DNA from: Streptomyces sp. NBC_01231
Lineage (GTDB): Bacteria > Actinomycetota > Actinomycetes > Streptomycetales > Streptomycetaceae
Length of the DNA stretch: 64,000 bases
Direction of reading: 5' to 3'
NCBI GenBank assembly: GCA_035999765.1
Contig: CP108521.1
Coordinates: 744,001-808,000, forward strand
The translations under genes were made by a program, and so were the position numbers. The notes beneath the pieces are model-generated. The model worked only from the letters and a program-made list of their open reading frames with translations, searched no databases and had not been told where the DNA came from. This document shows positions 8,245 through 17,309 of the stretch, in pieces (position 1 is the stretch's first letter; every line of letters begins with the position of its first letter).

Positions 8245-8401
8245 GACCTCGTTGGTGCCGGGTCACGGTCCGGTAGGTGAAGGCGCCGACCAGAACAAGC
8301 GCCACCGCGATGGCGAGTATCCAGTTCAGCGAGACGCTCGCACCGAACAGCGTGATCGCTCCCACTCCGGTTCTGGCGAGTGCTCCGTCGTCATAACCCA
8401 T
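8237..8401 (-). CDS. 54-aa membrane peptide carrying an LAXTG-type sorting signal
   Basis: The product starts MGYDDGALARTG, continues with a ~25-residue hydrophobic helix (LNWILAIAVALVLVGAFTY) and ends in a basic tail RTVTRHQRGRV. LARTG plus helix plus Arg tail is the layout of a class E sortase (LAXTG) cell-wall sorting signal, here with only seven residues in front of it. The gene lies between the UDP-sugar dehydrogenase and the glycosyltransferase and overlaps the latter by 8 nt, so it is coupled to polysaccharide synthesis. It could be a wall anchor for the polymer, a synthase subunit, or simply a membrane peptide with a chance motif. It is too short for default gene callers. Confidence 0.65.
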   Translation of the reverse strand: MGYDDGALARTGVGAITLFGASVSLNWILAIAVALVLVGAFTYRTVTRHQRGRV

Positions 8402-8511
8402 GGTCTTTCCGTCCTCTGGCTCATAGTTGCTTGATCGCTGTGATTGATGCGGTGACTGGGCAGGCACGAGCGGCGGTCCGCGTGTGCGCTGCCGTGCGGC
8501 GGCCGTGGCCG

Positions 8512-9774
8512 TCAGAGGCGCTCGATGTGCGGGGCGGCCGCCATGACGCCGCGGGTGTCCAGCACGTAGGCCGATTCCGCTGCGACCCGCACGAGGTCGA
8601 ACTCGTCGTGCGGAGTGAGCAGTACGACGGCGTCGAATTCCCCCACAGTCACGTCCGTGTCCGGGTCCCCGGCGGCGAAGGGGATGTCCCGGTGGCCGTC
8701 CGCCAGATAGGGGTCCACAACAGTGACCTCCGCGCCCATGTCCCGCAGCCGTTCCACGACCTGCACCGCCGGTGACTGGCGGGCGTCCGCAGTGCCCGGC
8801 TTGTAGGCGGCGCCCAGGGCGAGGATGCGAGCGCCGTGGACGCTTCGGCGGAAGCGGCGGCTGAGCGCGTCCTGCAGACGGCGCACCACGTAGTCCGGCT
8901 GGCTGTCGTTGATGTCCTGGGCCAGCTCGATGAGGCGGAAGGTCTGCCCGTGCTGCGTCTTGACGTGATGGCTGAGGTAGACAGGGTCGATGGGCAGGCA
9001 GTGCCCGCCGACGCCCGGTCCGGGCAGGAACTTGGTGAATCCGAAGGGCTTGGTCGCGGCCAGCTCCAGGGTGTGCCACACGTCCACACCCAGCGTGTGC
9101 GCCATCCGGGAAAGCTCGTTGACCAGCGCGATGTTGACGTGGCGGTAGGTGTTCTCGAACACCTTGGCCAGCTCGGCCTCCTCCAGCCCCGAGGCCGGCA
9201 CGGTGGCGTCGGTGACCGTGTCGTAGAAGGCCTTCACCTGGCTCAGGCAGGCCTCGGTGAGCCCGGCGACGATCTTGGGCGTGTTCTCCAGCCGCCAGGT
9301 GGCGTTGCCGGGATCGATGCGCTCGGGACTGAACCCGACGTGGAAGTCCCGTCCCGCTGTCAGCCCCGACCCCTGCTCCAGCAGCGGTATGAGCACGTCG
9401 CGGGTGGTGCCGGGGTGCGTGGTGGACTCCAGCACCACGGTCGCGCCGGGCTCCAGCCGCACGGCCAGTTCACGGGCGGCGTCACGCACACAACTCAGGT
9501 CCGGCGTGCGGTCGGTGAGCGGTGTGGGCACGGTGATGACGGCGACGTCGAAGCCCTTGAGGTCCTCGGGGTCGTCCGTGGGCGTGTACGCCCCCGAGCC
9601 GAGCAGGTCCTGCAGGCGCGTGGATTCGACGTCCTCGATGTAGGAGGATCCCGCGGCCAGTTGCGCGCAGCGCTGCCTGTTGGGTTCGTATCCGGTCACG
9701 GTGTGACCGGCCTCGGCGGCCCGTAAAGCCAGGGGCAGGCCGACATATCCCTGCCCGAGAACACAGATGTGCAT
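8512..9774 (-). CDS. UDP-glucose / UDP-N-acetylhexosamine 6-dehydrogenase
   Basis: 420 residues from ATG 9774 with GTGAGGA upstream. It has an N-terminal Rossmann motif ICVLGQGYVGLPLALRAAE, STTHPGTT and FSPERIDPGN, and the central Lys/Asn helix (AELAKVFENTYRHVNIA). The catalytic Cys is in GPGVGGHCLPIDPVYL, and the C-terminal NAD-domain half has ALGAAYKPGTADARQSPA. The GGHCLPIDP form is closest to WecC/TviB/WbpA-type enzymes that oxidise UDP-N-acetylhexosamines, though UDP-glucose is also possible. It would supply the UDP-uronate for the downstream glycosyltransferase. First gene of a three-gene minus-strand operon. Confidence 0.88.
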   Translation of the reverse strand: MHICVLGQGYVGLPLALRAAEAGHTVTGYEPNRQRCAQLAAGSSYIEDVESTRLQDLLGSGAYTPTDDPEDLKGFDVAVITVPTPLTDRTPDLSCVRDAARELAVRLEPGATVVLESTTHPGTTRDVLIPLLEQGSGLTAGRDFHVGFSPERIDPGNATWRLENTPKIVAGLTEACLSQVKAFYDTVTDATVPASGLEEAELAKVFENTYRHVNIALVNELSRMAHTLGVDVWHTLELAATKPFGFTKFLPGPGVGGHCLPIDPVYLSHHVKTQHGQTFRLIELAQDINDSQPDYVVRRLQDALSRRFRRSVHGARILALGAAYKPGTADARQSPAVQVVERLRDMGAEVTVVDPYLADGHRDIPFAAGDPDTDVTVGEFDAVVLLTPHDEFDLVRVAAESAYVLDTRGVMAAAPHIERL

Positions 9775-10018
9775 GGTGGTTTTCCTCACCTTCAGCCGGC
9801 CCGCCGGCATGGCGGTCCGGGGAACGGCGCCCCTGAATGCGGCCCCCTGGTCCTGAAGCAGGCGGCCGCGGCGTCGGATACTGCGTGGTGCCGTGCTGGG
9901 CTACACGGCGTTTGCTGCAACCCCCCGTTGGGTTGCGGTGACGCCCAGTTGAGTCATCGCCGGTGCTACGACCGGTCCAGGCCCCCTGCCTGAACGTGCG
10001 TCAGACACGCACTGCGAT

Positions 10019-10101
10019 CTTCACAAATCCCCCTCATTTGTGGAACTCCAGGGTTCAACAAGTCGCCGAGAAGCGGAAGCCCCTTTACCCATTCGAAACA
10101 T
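10019..10101 (-). repeat. Leader repeat copy A (upstream of polysaccharide operon)
   Basis: Read on the minus strand it contains TTGTTGAACCC, then TGAGGGGGA and TTGTGAAG, i.e. a ribosome-binding-like GAGGGGG followed by GTG AAG. The following frame stops after seven codons (MKIAVRV). It pairs with copy B, 253 bp further upstream. Confidence 0.6.
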
Positions 10102-10130
10102 ATGAATGGATGCGCCGCCCACGTCTACCG

Positions 10131-10277
10131 TCAGCGGCGACGCCAAACACTGGATGGAACAGGGGTTTTGTGGCGCCTCGGTTCCAATCGGCCGACGCGG
10201 ACGACCTCGTTCGCGGCCTGCCGGTCGGGGTAGTCCCTCGACCTGGATGGCTGTGCCGGGATGTGGAAAGTCTTCAC
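10131..10277 (-). CDS. Possible 48-aa small ORF downstream of leader repeat copy B
   Basis: GTG at 10277 is preceded by GAGGGGGA at a workable distance. The frame reads MKTFHIPAQPSRSRDYPDRQ then AANEVVRVGRLEPRRHK and ends at a TGA at 10131. The first residues MK and the leader are shared with copy A, where the ORF is only seven codons. It is basic and unlike any family I know. Either a short unknown protein or a leader peptide; low confidence. Confidence 0.25.
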   Translation of the reverse strand: MKTFHIPAQPSRSRDYPDRQAANEVVRVGRLEPRRHKTPVPSSVWRRR

Positions 10278-10354
10278 AACTCCCCCTCACCGCACATGAT
10301 AAAGGATTCAACAACGGATCAGGAAACGGAAGGCCTGTTGCCGATTCGCGACAT
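10272..10354 (-). repeat. Leader repeat copy B
   Basis: Ungapped counterpart of copy A. Conserved blocks in plus orientation are CTTCACAA, TCCCCCTCA, GGNTTCAACAA, CGGAAG, ATTCG and ACAT. The regions between the blocks have diverged, as expected for functional sites kept after an old duplication. Confidence 0.6.
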
Positions 10355-10565
10355 GCGGAGTGGTTGCGTTCCGAAAAAGTGCGCGCCCCTGGCATGCGCC
10401 CCTTGTACCAACCCCCCGGTCGGGCCACGTCCCGGACTCATGAGGCGAGGCGGCCGGAAGGGAAGAGTGCTCTTCCACGGCTCGGGACCACGCCGTCTGG
10501 CACATCGGCGAGACGTCGGCGAGACGTCGGCCGGCAACCAGCGGGGAACTCCGGGGCCAGCATGA

Positions 10566-10599
10566 AGGCCCGCTGCCCAAGTCGAAGGGCAGCGGGCCT
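10566..10599 (-). terminator. 13-bp perfect hairpin, terminator of the amino-acid oxidase gene
   Basis: AGGCCCGCTGCCC, 8-nt loop AAGTCGAA, then the exact reverse complement. It lies 113 nt after the oxidase stop codon. Confidence 0.7.
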
Positions 10600-10711
10600 A
10601 TGGGGTACGAGTCGTGTCGGGATCCCGCTACCAGGTGAACGAATCCGGGTGCGGGGACGACAGGTTGGCCGTCAGCGAGTCAGCGAGTCGTCAGGTCTTC
10701 CGTCGAACCGG

Positions 10712-12715
10712 TCACGAGGTGTGGACCTCCAGAGCGGCGCGGACCGCCGACTCCAGGGCGCCCTCGATCCAGGCCGGCTTGAGGGAGGTGTGGTCACCCG
10801 CGAAGTGCAGCGGGCCCTCGGGCACGGGGATGGAGGGCAGCAACTCGGTGTGCTGGCCGGGCAGCAGTACGGACGCCTCTCCGTAGGCGTAGGGGTCGCG
10901 CAGCCAACTCTGGGTGCGTCCGGCGCCGGTGTAGAAGACCTCGACGCGCTGGCCGTAGACCTGCTGCAGTCCGCACAGGGCGTGCGGGTAGCGGGCCTCG
11001 TCGTCCAGGGAGTCCCAGCGGAGCGCGTCGTCCGCCCAGCTGTAGGAGGCCAGCACCACTCCGCCGGAGCTGCCGGGCACCGGGTGGGAGGGGTGGTACA
11101 TGAACCGGTTGGCGCTGTCCGACACCGAGCCGCCGCCCACGACGTGTGCGGCCTCGGGCTGGTCGCGGGAGACGGCACGGTTGGCGGCGTAGTGGGTGCG
11201 CTGGCCCGGGGTGATGTGACCGGCCGGCACGGAGGAGTGGGCGCCGAGCAGGCTGCCGTCGGCGGGGGCGCGGCCGGTGCGGTAGGCGTCGTACAGCTTC
11301 GGGTCGATCCGGCCCAGCTCGCGCTTCCAGTCGGCCTCCGTGAACTCCCACCAGCGGCGGCTGAACTCCAGCAGCACCTTCGTGGCGCAGTCGTAGTGCA
11401 GTTCCGTGACCGCGCGGCGCTTGCGGTACGACATCAGGGGGCTGATCTGTACGTGCCGCAGACCGGAGAAGGGGACGGTGACCACGGCGGCGTCCGCGGT
11501 GAACTGCTCGCGCACCACCGGACCGTCGCGCCCTTCGGAGACCGTGTCCACCCACACCTGCGGACCCTTGCGGCCGACGTGCCGGGTGTCGGAGGAGGGG
11601 CGATCGGGATCGTGGTACTCGACGCGGGTGACCCGGCGGTCGAACCGGACCGTGTCGCGCACCTTCGCCAGCAGCGCGTCCGGCAGCACCGCCGTGCCGC
11701 CCTCCAGCTCCCAGAAGGCGGTGTCGGGGCTGATGAGGGAGGAGCCGATGAAACTGTGGATGAACGACAGGGGCAGGCGTGACGTGAGGTTCTCCAGGGT
11801 GCCGATCAGGTCGACCGTGCGCTCGTCCAACCCCGCGTGCTCGGTCAGGAAGCGGAACATCGACCAGTCGCCGAACCGTTGGATGACCCTGGCCCAGCCC
11901 TGCACCCGTTCCGGCAGCGGCTTGTCGACCCGTTTGCCCCCGGCGTCCACGGTGCTGAACTCGTCACGCACCGGGTCCAGCACCGACCGGAGGATGGCGG
12001 AGGCGGGAGTGTCCCAGCGGGCGCGCGGCACGCCGAAGGACCGGTTGATGCGGCGGGGCGCTCGGGCGTAGTCCTCGCGCCGCATCCGGATGCCGTTCAC
12101 GTAGATCCAGGTGCGGTTGGCGGGCCGGCCGTCCCCGTCGACGTCGACGTAGTGGAACCGCCGCTTCTTCAGGTCCAGTTGGTCGATCAGACCCATCACC
12201 AGCGGGTGACTGGAGGGCAGGCGCATGGCACCCGCCTCGGCGTACTGGCGGGGGTCCGCGAAGGGCTGTGCCGCCCGTTCGTGACCACCGCGGCGGAACG
12301 TCTTGATGCGTCCGCCCGCCCGGTTGCCGTTCGCCTCGAGAACGGTCACGTGGTGGCCCGCCCGCTTCAGCAGCAGCGCCGTCACCAGACCGGCCGGGCC
12401 GGCCCCGATGACGAGGACCTTCTTGGGGGTGGCCTTCCGCTGAGCGGGCAGTCCGTCCTGGAGTACGCGCTCGTAACGCGGGACGAGGGGACGGTCGTGG
12501 TCGTCCACGACCAGCAGCGCCCTGGCCACAGCCAGGCATCTGTCGAAGTCCGCGCCCCGGGTGGGCGCCGGTGCGGCCGGGACGGCCTGGACGGGCGTCG
12601 CCGCGGCAGGCGCGCCGGCCAGAGCCGTGGCCGCCGCAGCCGTTCCCGCCGCCGTGGTGAAGCTGCGCCTGGACAGGCCTGAACCTGCCGTGACGGCCTC
12701 GTGATCTTCAGTCAT
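10712..12715 (-). CDS. Secreted FAD L-amino-acid oxidase, L-glutamate oxidase type
   Basis: 667 residues. A Tat-like signal [10 protein letters not shown] lies at residues 15-24. The FAD dinucleotide fold is [20 protein letters not shown] (99-118), followed by [15 protein letters not shown]. The sequence tracks Streptomyces L-glutamate oxidase (X-119-6 type) closely: [44 protein letters not shown]-like, [20 protein letters not shown] and [16 protein letters not shown]. Residues corresponding to the substrate-binding Arg124, Arg305 and His312 of that enzyme appear as Arg165, Arg313 and His320. It would oxidatively deaminate L-glutamate outside the cell, giving 2-oxoglutarate, ammonia and peroxide. 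That enzyme is proteolytically matured; whether this one is cannot be told. Monocistronic by context. Confidence 0.85.
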   Translation of the reverse strand: MTEDHEAVTAGSGLSRRSFTTAAGTAAAATALAGAPAAATPVQAVPAAPAPTRGADFDRCLAVARALLVVDDHDRPLVPRYERVLQDGLPAQRKATPKKVLVIGAGPAGLVTALLLKRAGHHVTVLEANGNRAGGRIKTFRRGGHERAAQPFADPRQYAEAGAMRLPSSHPLVMGLIDQLDLKKRRFHYVDVDGDGRPANRTWIYVNGIRMRREDYARAPRRINRSFGVPRARWDTPASAILRSVLDPVRDEFSTVDAGGKRVDKPLPERVQGWARVIQRFGDWSMFRFLTEHAGLDERTVDLIGTLENLTSRLPLSFIHSFIGSSLISPDTAFWELEGGTAVLPDALLAKVRDTVRFDRRVTRVEYHDPDRPSSDTRHVGRKGPQVWVDTVSEGRDGPVVREQFTADAAVVTVPFSGLRHVQISPLMSYRKRRAVTELHYDCATKVLLEFSRRWWEFTEADWKRELGRIDPKLYDAYRTGRAPADGSLLGAHSSVPAGHITPGQRTHYAANRAVSRDQPEAAHVVGGGSVSDSANRFMYHPSHPVPGSSGGVVLASYSWADDALRWDSLDDEARYPHALCGLQQVYGQRVEVFYTGAGRTQSWLRDPYAYGEASVLLPGQHTELLPSIPVPEGPLHFAGDHTSLKPAWIEGALESAVRAALEVHTS

Positions 12716-13011
12716 GACGCACTTCTACCGGTCGGCCGCTCCGACCCGCCCGCCCGCGTCGCGGCGTTGCCCCGAACGAGCGATGCCCACGTCAAACCAC
12801 TGACGTCCCGCCGGACATCGGGCGGAGCGGCCCCTTCGGCGATGTCCCCGAAGGGATGAACGACGGACAGAGATCCGCGTGTCACCGCCGTCTCGTCGGC
12901 ACACTTCCAGGGCGCCGCGTGGCCGTGCGCGGTCGGTGGGGGAAGCGGGCGGGGGCGAAACGGAGCGGCATGGCTGCCGCCGCCGGAACCCCGGCGGAAC
13001 AGGGGGCAGGC

Positions 13012-14904
13012 ATGGAACGAAAGGCTTCGCTCAAAGGCAGGGCGCGCTACTGGTTCGACACCACGTTGGCACGCGGCACCTCCGCGCTCGTCGGCTGGCT
13101 GGCGCTGGGCTGCCTTGCCGTCGTCTTCCCTGCGAGTGCCCTGCTGGTGTGGACGGACCCCCATGCGCCGACGTCCCGCTCGGGGAGGCTGGCAGCGATC
13201 TGGCGTCTCACCGGTGAGACGCTGCGGCTCGGCGGGGCAACAGGCCCGCTCCTGCGCGTGCTGTTGTCGGTACTGCTCGCTCTGGTCGCCCTGGTGTACG
13301 TGTCCACCCTCGTCGGTCTGATCACCACCGGGCTCACGGAGCGGCTCACCGCGCTGCGGCGGGGCCGCTCCACCGTCATCGAGCAGGGGCACTCGGTGGT
13401 CCTTGGCTGGTCCGAGCAGGTGTTCACGGTGGTGGGCGAACTGGTGGCCGCCAACGCCAACCAGCGGTACGGCGCAGTGGCCGTACTGGCGGACCGGAAC
13501 AAGACCACCATGGAGGAGGCCCTCAGCAGCAAGGTGGGGGCCACCGGCCGTACCAGGCTGATCTGCCGCAGCGGTCCCCCCACCGACCCCGCCCTGCTCG
13601 CCCTGGCCAACCCCGGCGCGGCCAGCGCTGTACTGGTGCTGCCCCACGACGATCCGTCAGCAGACCCGGAAGTGGTCAAGACGCTGCTGGCGCTGCGGTC
13701 CGTACTCGGCGGGGAGGAAGGCCCGCCCGTCGTCGCCGTCGTCAGAGACGACCAGTACCTGCTGGCGGCCTCCCTCGCCGCGGGATCGCGGGGCATCGTC
13801 CTGGAGAGCGACGCGATCACCGCCCGGCTGATCGTCCAGTCCGCCCGCCGTCCCGGACTCTCCCTGGTGTACCGCGACCTCCTGGACTTCGCCGGAGACG
13901 AGTTCTACATCACCTGCGATCCGGCCCTGACCAGCCGCTCCTTCGGCGACGCGCTGCTGGCGTACGCCACTTCCAGCGTGGTCGGCCTGCTGCGTGACGG
14001 CAGGCCCCTGCTGAACCCGCCACCGCAGACCCTGATCGGCCCCGGCGACCGGCTGATCGTCATCACGCGCGACGACGACACCGCGCGCCTCAGCGACTGC
14101 TCCGAGCTGGTCGACGAGTCGGTGATGACGCCCCGGCAGTCGGCGAACGCCCGGCCGGAACGGATCCTGATCCTCGGCTGGAACCGGCGGGCCTCGCTCA
14201 TAGTCGACCAGTTGGGCCGCTCTGCCGCGCACGGGTCGGTCATCGCCGTGGCGGCGGACCGGGAGGAGGTGACGGCCGAGCAGTTACGGGAGGCCGGTGC
14301 GGACTTCGCGCCCCGGCTGACCATCACGTTCCGGCCCGGAGACGTCACCCGGCCCGAGACGCTTCGGTGCCTGGGGATCGACTCGTACGACAGCGTCGTC
14401 GTGCTCGGCCCGGACCCCGTGCCGGGACAGCAGCCCCACGAGGCGGACAACCGGACCCTCGTCACGCTCCTCGTTCTGCACCAGCTGCAACAGGAGACCG
14501 GGCGGGAGCTGCCGGTGGTCACCGAGATGATCGATGACCGCAACCGGGCGCTCGCGCCCATCAGCCCCGGAGCGGACGTGATCATCAGCGGAAAGCTCAT
14601 CGGCCTGCTGATGGCCCAGATCTCCCAGAACCGGCACCTGGCCGCCGTGTTCGAGGAACTGTTCTCCCTCACCGGCAGCCAGGTCCATCTGCGACCGGCG
14701 GCGTCGTACGTCCTGCCCGGCAGTGAGTCTTCCTTCGCCACGGTCGTGGCAGCGGCGCGGCAACGGGGCGAATGCGCCATCGGGTACCGCCGCCACGACC
14801 GGGCCACGGCTGTTCCCGACCACGGAGTGCGGATCAACCCGGACAAGAGCGAGCGTCGGCGCTGGACCGAGCGCGACGAGGTGGTCGTGATCGCGCAGGA
14901 CTGA
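13012..14904 (+). CDS. CASTOR/POLLUX-like ion channel with RCK/TrkA-N domains
   Basis: About 630 residues from ATG 13012 (AGGGGGCAGG upstream); in-frame starts at 12970 and 12856 would only add low-complexity sequence. Two N-terminal TM spans (ALVGWLALGCLAVVFPASAL and LLRVLLSVLLALVALVYV) flank a pore-like loop. Then come GHSVVLGWSEQVFTVVGELV (first Rossmann/RCK unit), a TrkA-C-like segment (FGDALLAYATSSVVGLLRDG, GPGDRLIVITRDDD) and a second unit (RILILGWNRRASLIVDQLG). This architecture is that of the CASTOR/POLLUX/SYM8 cation channels, common in streptomycetes. Likely role: ligand-gated monovalent or Ca2+ cation flux across the membrane. It diverges from the oxidase gene (296-bp shared region) and converges on the MFS gene. 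Confidence 0.8.
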   Translation: MERKASLKGRARYWFDTTLARGTSALVGWLALGCLAVVFPASALLVWTDPHAPTSRSGRLAAIWRLTGETLRLGGATGPLLRVLLSVLLALVALVYVSTLVGLITTGLTERLTALRRGRSTVIEQGHSVVLGWSEQVFTVVGELVAANANQRYGAVAVLADRNKTTMEEALSSKVGATGRTRLICRSGPPTDPALLALANPGAASAVLVLPHDDPSADPEVVKTLLALRSVLGGEEGPPVVAVVRDDQYLLAASLAAGSRGIVLESDAITARLIVQSARRPGLSLVYRDLLDFAGDEFYITCDPALTSRSFGDALLAYATSSVVGLLRDGRPLLNPPPQTLIGPGDRLIVITRDDDTARLSDCSELVDESVMTPRQSANARPERILILGWNRRASLIVDQLGRSAAHGSVIAVAADREEVTAEQLREAGADFAPRLTITFRPGDVTRPETLRCLGIDSYDSVVVLGPDPVPGQQPHEADNRTLVTLLVLHQLQQETGRELPVVTEMIDDRNRALAPISPGADVIISGKLIGLLMAQISQNRHLAAVFEELFSLTGSQVHLRPAASYVLPGSESSFATVVAAARQRGECAIGYRRHDRATAVPDHGVRINPDKSERRRWTERDEVVVIAQD

Positions 14905-14922
14905 CGCAGGGTGGCTCGGTTC

Positions 14923-16221
14923 CTACGCCGGAACGTGCCGGGGGTGCCTCGGGGCGCGTACGACCAGTGCCATCAGGGCGGCGACCAGGCACACCGCGCT
15001 CAGCGTGGTCCACACCACGTCATAGGTGCCGAACAGGTCGCGTGCGGTGGCTCCGAGGAACGCCGAGGCGCCCGCGCCCAGTTGGTGCGCGGAGTTCGTC
15101 CAGCCGAAGACGATGGGGCCGTCCTCGCCGTAGACACGACCGCACAGGGCGATGACGGGCGGGACTGTGGCGACGTCGACCAGACCGTAGACGACCACGA
15201 AGACGACCAGGGGGAAGGTGACGGTGGACGAGAGCACCATCGGCAGGACCAGCAGGGTGAGCGCGCGGACTGCGAAGTACGTCGTCAGCAGGCGGCGGGG
15301 ATCGAAACGGTCCGTGAGCCAGCCCGAGAGGACCGCGCCCAGGGCTGAGAAGATCCCGATGAGGGAGAGCATCGACGCCGCCGCCGTGGCGTGCATGCCG
15401 TGGTCGTGTGCGGCGGGGGCCCAGTTGCTCCACATGATGCCGTTGGTGGAGGCGCCGCAGATGACGAACATGCCGGCCAGGAGCCAGAAGGGGCCGGTGC
15501 GTACGGCATCGAAGAGCACGGTCAGCGTGCGCCGTGCCGCCCCGGGGGCCGGCGCCGGTTTGGGCACGAACTCTGGTGCTCCGTAGGGCTTCACGCCCAC
15601 GTCGGCCGGGTGGTCACGGAGCAGAAGGAGCACCAACGCGGTCACCGCCAGAGCAACGAACGCGAGTGTCACCACCGGCGGCCGCCAGCCGTAGTGATCG
15701 ACGGCCCAGGCGAGGAGCGGCAGGAAGAGCAGCTGGCCCAAGTGGCTGGATGAGCTGAGTACGCCCGTGACCAGCCCCCGGCGCTTGTCGAACCAGCTGC
15801 TGGTGATGCTCGCGGCGAATGTCATGGTGAGACAGCCGCTGCCGAGACCGATCAGCACGCCCCAGTACGCGACCAGTTGCCAAGGCCGGGTCATGACACT
15901 GGTGAGCAGAGCGCCCACGGCGACGAGCAGAAGCGCGCCCACGACCACCCGGCGGATGCCGATCCGGTCCATCAGGGCCGCCGCGAAGGGCGCCGTGAGA
16001 CCGAAGAGCACCATGTTCACCGAGGCCGCGAGGGCGATGTGTCCACGGTCCCAGGCGTAGCTTTCGTGCAGTGGAGTCACCAGCAGACCGGGGACGGTGG
16101 TGAAGGCACCGGCCGTGACGATGGCCGCGCCCGCGGCGACGGCGATCGCCCACGCCCGGTGGAAACGTGGTCCTGGCGCACGCGGTGCGGTGTTCGGTGA
16201 GGTGTGTGTCAACTGGGCCAT
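14923..16221 (-). CDS. MFS transporter (OFA/monocarboxylate-like)
   Basis: 432 residues with 12 predicted TM spans. The conserved loop 2-3 motif is MDRIGIRRVVVGALLL, TM4-5 shows SGCLTMTFAASITSSWFDKRRG, and loop 8-9 shows GWLTDRFDPRR. The WF.KRRG motif after TM4 is typical of OFA/MCT-type carriers of oxalate, formate or monocarboxylates. Substrate not deducible. Transcribed divergently from the GlxA-type regulator, with 44 bp between starts, so the regulator probably controls it. Confidence 0.8.
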   Translation of the reverse strand: MAQLTHTSPNTAPRAPGPRFHRAWAIAVAAGAAIVTAGAFTTVPGLLVTPLHESYAWDRGHIALAASVNMVLFGLTAPFAAALMDRIGIRRVVVGALLLVAVGALLTSVMTRPWQLVAYWGVLIGLGSGCLTMTFAASITSSWFDKRRGLVTGVLSSSSHLGQLLFLPLLAWAVDHYGWRPPVVTLAFVALAVTALVLLLLRDHPADVGVKPYGAPEFVPKPAPAPGAARRTLTVLFDAVRTGPFWLLAGMFVICGASTNGIMWSNWAPAAHDHGMHATAAASMLSLIGIFSALGAVLSGWLTDRFDPRRLLTTYFAVRALTLLVLPMVLSSTVTFPLVVFVVVYGLVDVATVPPVIALCGRVYGEDGPIVFGWTNSAHQLGAGASAFLGATARDLFGTYDVVWTTLSAVCLVAALMALVVRAPRHPRHVPA

Positions 16222-16265
16222 GGTGCAAGCCTGCTGGGAAAACCTCCCGCATCACGAGAGGCCAG

Positions 16266-17297
16266 ATGGCCCGCATGCGCAAGAATGTGGCCATGCCTGT
16301 TTTCTGCGACCCCGGGCGGCATCGCATCGCCCTCTTCGTCCGCCAGGTCCTGCTCCCCATCGAGCTGGGCATCGTCCACCAGCTGTTCGGGCAGGCCAGA
16401 TCGGGCGCGTCGGTGGACGGGGAGCCTCTGTACGAAGTCGCCACCTGCGCCTTGCGGGCCGGAGACGTACGGACGGACGGCGACTTCACCGTGCGTGTCC
16501 CGCACGGCCAGGAAGCCCTGGCGGAGGCGGACACGGTGATCGTCCTGTCGTCCTACGAGGACTACGTCCAGGAGGCACCGGACCTCGCTGCTCCGCTGGC
16601 CGAAGCGTTCGCCGGTATCCGGCCCGGCACCCGGATGGCGTCCATCTGCACCGGCGCGTTCGTGCTCGCGTCCGCCGGACTTCTGGACGGTCGTCCCGCA
16701 ACCACCCACTGGCGCTACACCGACTTGTTCTCCAGGCTGTTCCCGCAGGTCGAACTGGACCCGGATGTGCTCTATACCGATGCGGGGAACGTGCTGACCT
16801 CCGCGGGCTGCGCGTCCGGAATCGATCTGTGCCTGCACATGATCCGGAGCGACCACGGCACGGCCGTCGCCGGCGATGTCGCCCGCCGCGCGGTCGTGCC
16901 GCCGCACCGTGAGGGGGGCCAGGTCCAGTACATCCGCCACCCCGTACCTGCTCACGCGGCACCCGCTACCTCGGCCGCCCGCGAATGGGCGCTCCGGCAT
17001 CTCCACGAGCCCATCACACTCGGGCAGTTGGCGGCCAGGGACGCGATGAGCGTGCGGAACTTCAATCGACGTTTCCGCGATGAGGTCGGCACGACGCCGA
17101 TGAGCTGGTTGGCCCGGCAACGCGTGGAACTCGCACGGGAGTTGTTGGAGGAAACGGACCTGCCCGTCGACCAGGTCGCCGCACGCACCGGCCTGGGCAC
17201 GGCGGCAAATCTACGGCAGCACTTCCACGCGGCCCTGGGCACATCGCCGAGCGCCTACCGCATCACGTTCCGCGGGCCGGGCGGCTCGGCCTCCTGA
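16266..17297 (+). CDS. GlxA/DJ-1-type AraC-family transcriptional regulator
   Basis: About 343 residues from ATG 16266 (GAGAGG upstream; ATG 16275 and 16293 possible). The N-terminal DJ-1/PfpI-like domain has HRIALFVRQVLLPIELG and the nucleophile-elbow-like ASICTGAFVLASAGLLDGR. The C-terminal ~90 residues hold two AraC helix-turn-helices (ITLGQLAARDAMSVRNFNRR; VDQVAARTGLGTAANLRQHF ending SPSAYR). Proteins of this type sense small metabolites in the DJ-1 domain. It shares a 44-bp divergent promoter region with the MFS carrier, the probable target. Confidence 0.85.
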   Translation: MARMRKNVAMPVFCDPGRHRIALFVRQVLLPIELGIVHQLFGQARSGASVDGEPLYEVATCALRAGDVRTDGDFTVRVPHGQEALAEADTVIVLSSYEDYVQEAPDLAAPLAEAFAGIRPGTRMASICTGAFVLASAGLLDGRPATTHWRYTDLFSRLFPQVELDPDVLYTDAGNVLTSAGCASGIDLCLHMIRSDHGTAVAGDVARRAVVPPHREGGQVQYIRHPVPAHAAPATSAAREWALRHLHEPITLGQLAARDAMSVRNFNRRFRDEVGTTPMSWLARQRVELARELLEETDLPVDQVAARTGLGTAANLRQHFHAALGTSPSAYRITFRGPGGSAS

Positions 17298-17309
17298 CGT
17301 CGTCCGCGC

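Larger units (their letters stand above)
9775..10711. other. 937-bp regulatory/intergenic region with a duplicated leader cassette
   Basis: No long gene is convincing. Two 83-bp segments at 10019-10101 and 10272-10354 align without gaps and share about 54 of 83 bases. A possible 48-codon minus ORF starts within the upstream copy. A hairpin CAACCC/GGGTTG lies near 9918-9935. All of this is upstream of the polysaccharide operon and downstream of the amino-acid oxidase gene. Confidence 0.55.

Noticed and set aside
10019-10354. c-di-AMP (ydaO-type) or other known riboswitch upstream of the polysaccharide operon
   Set aside because: The consensus elements I know for ydaO and cobalamin riboswitches are not present; only the duplicated block pattern can be supported.
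10712-12715. Arginine-oxidase specificity through change of the Arg305-equivalent residue
   Set aside because: A first look at the nearby ISPDTAFW segment suggested an Arg-to-Asp change, but counting residues puts the Arg305 equivalent in TSRLPLSF, where Arg is kept.
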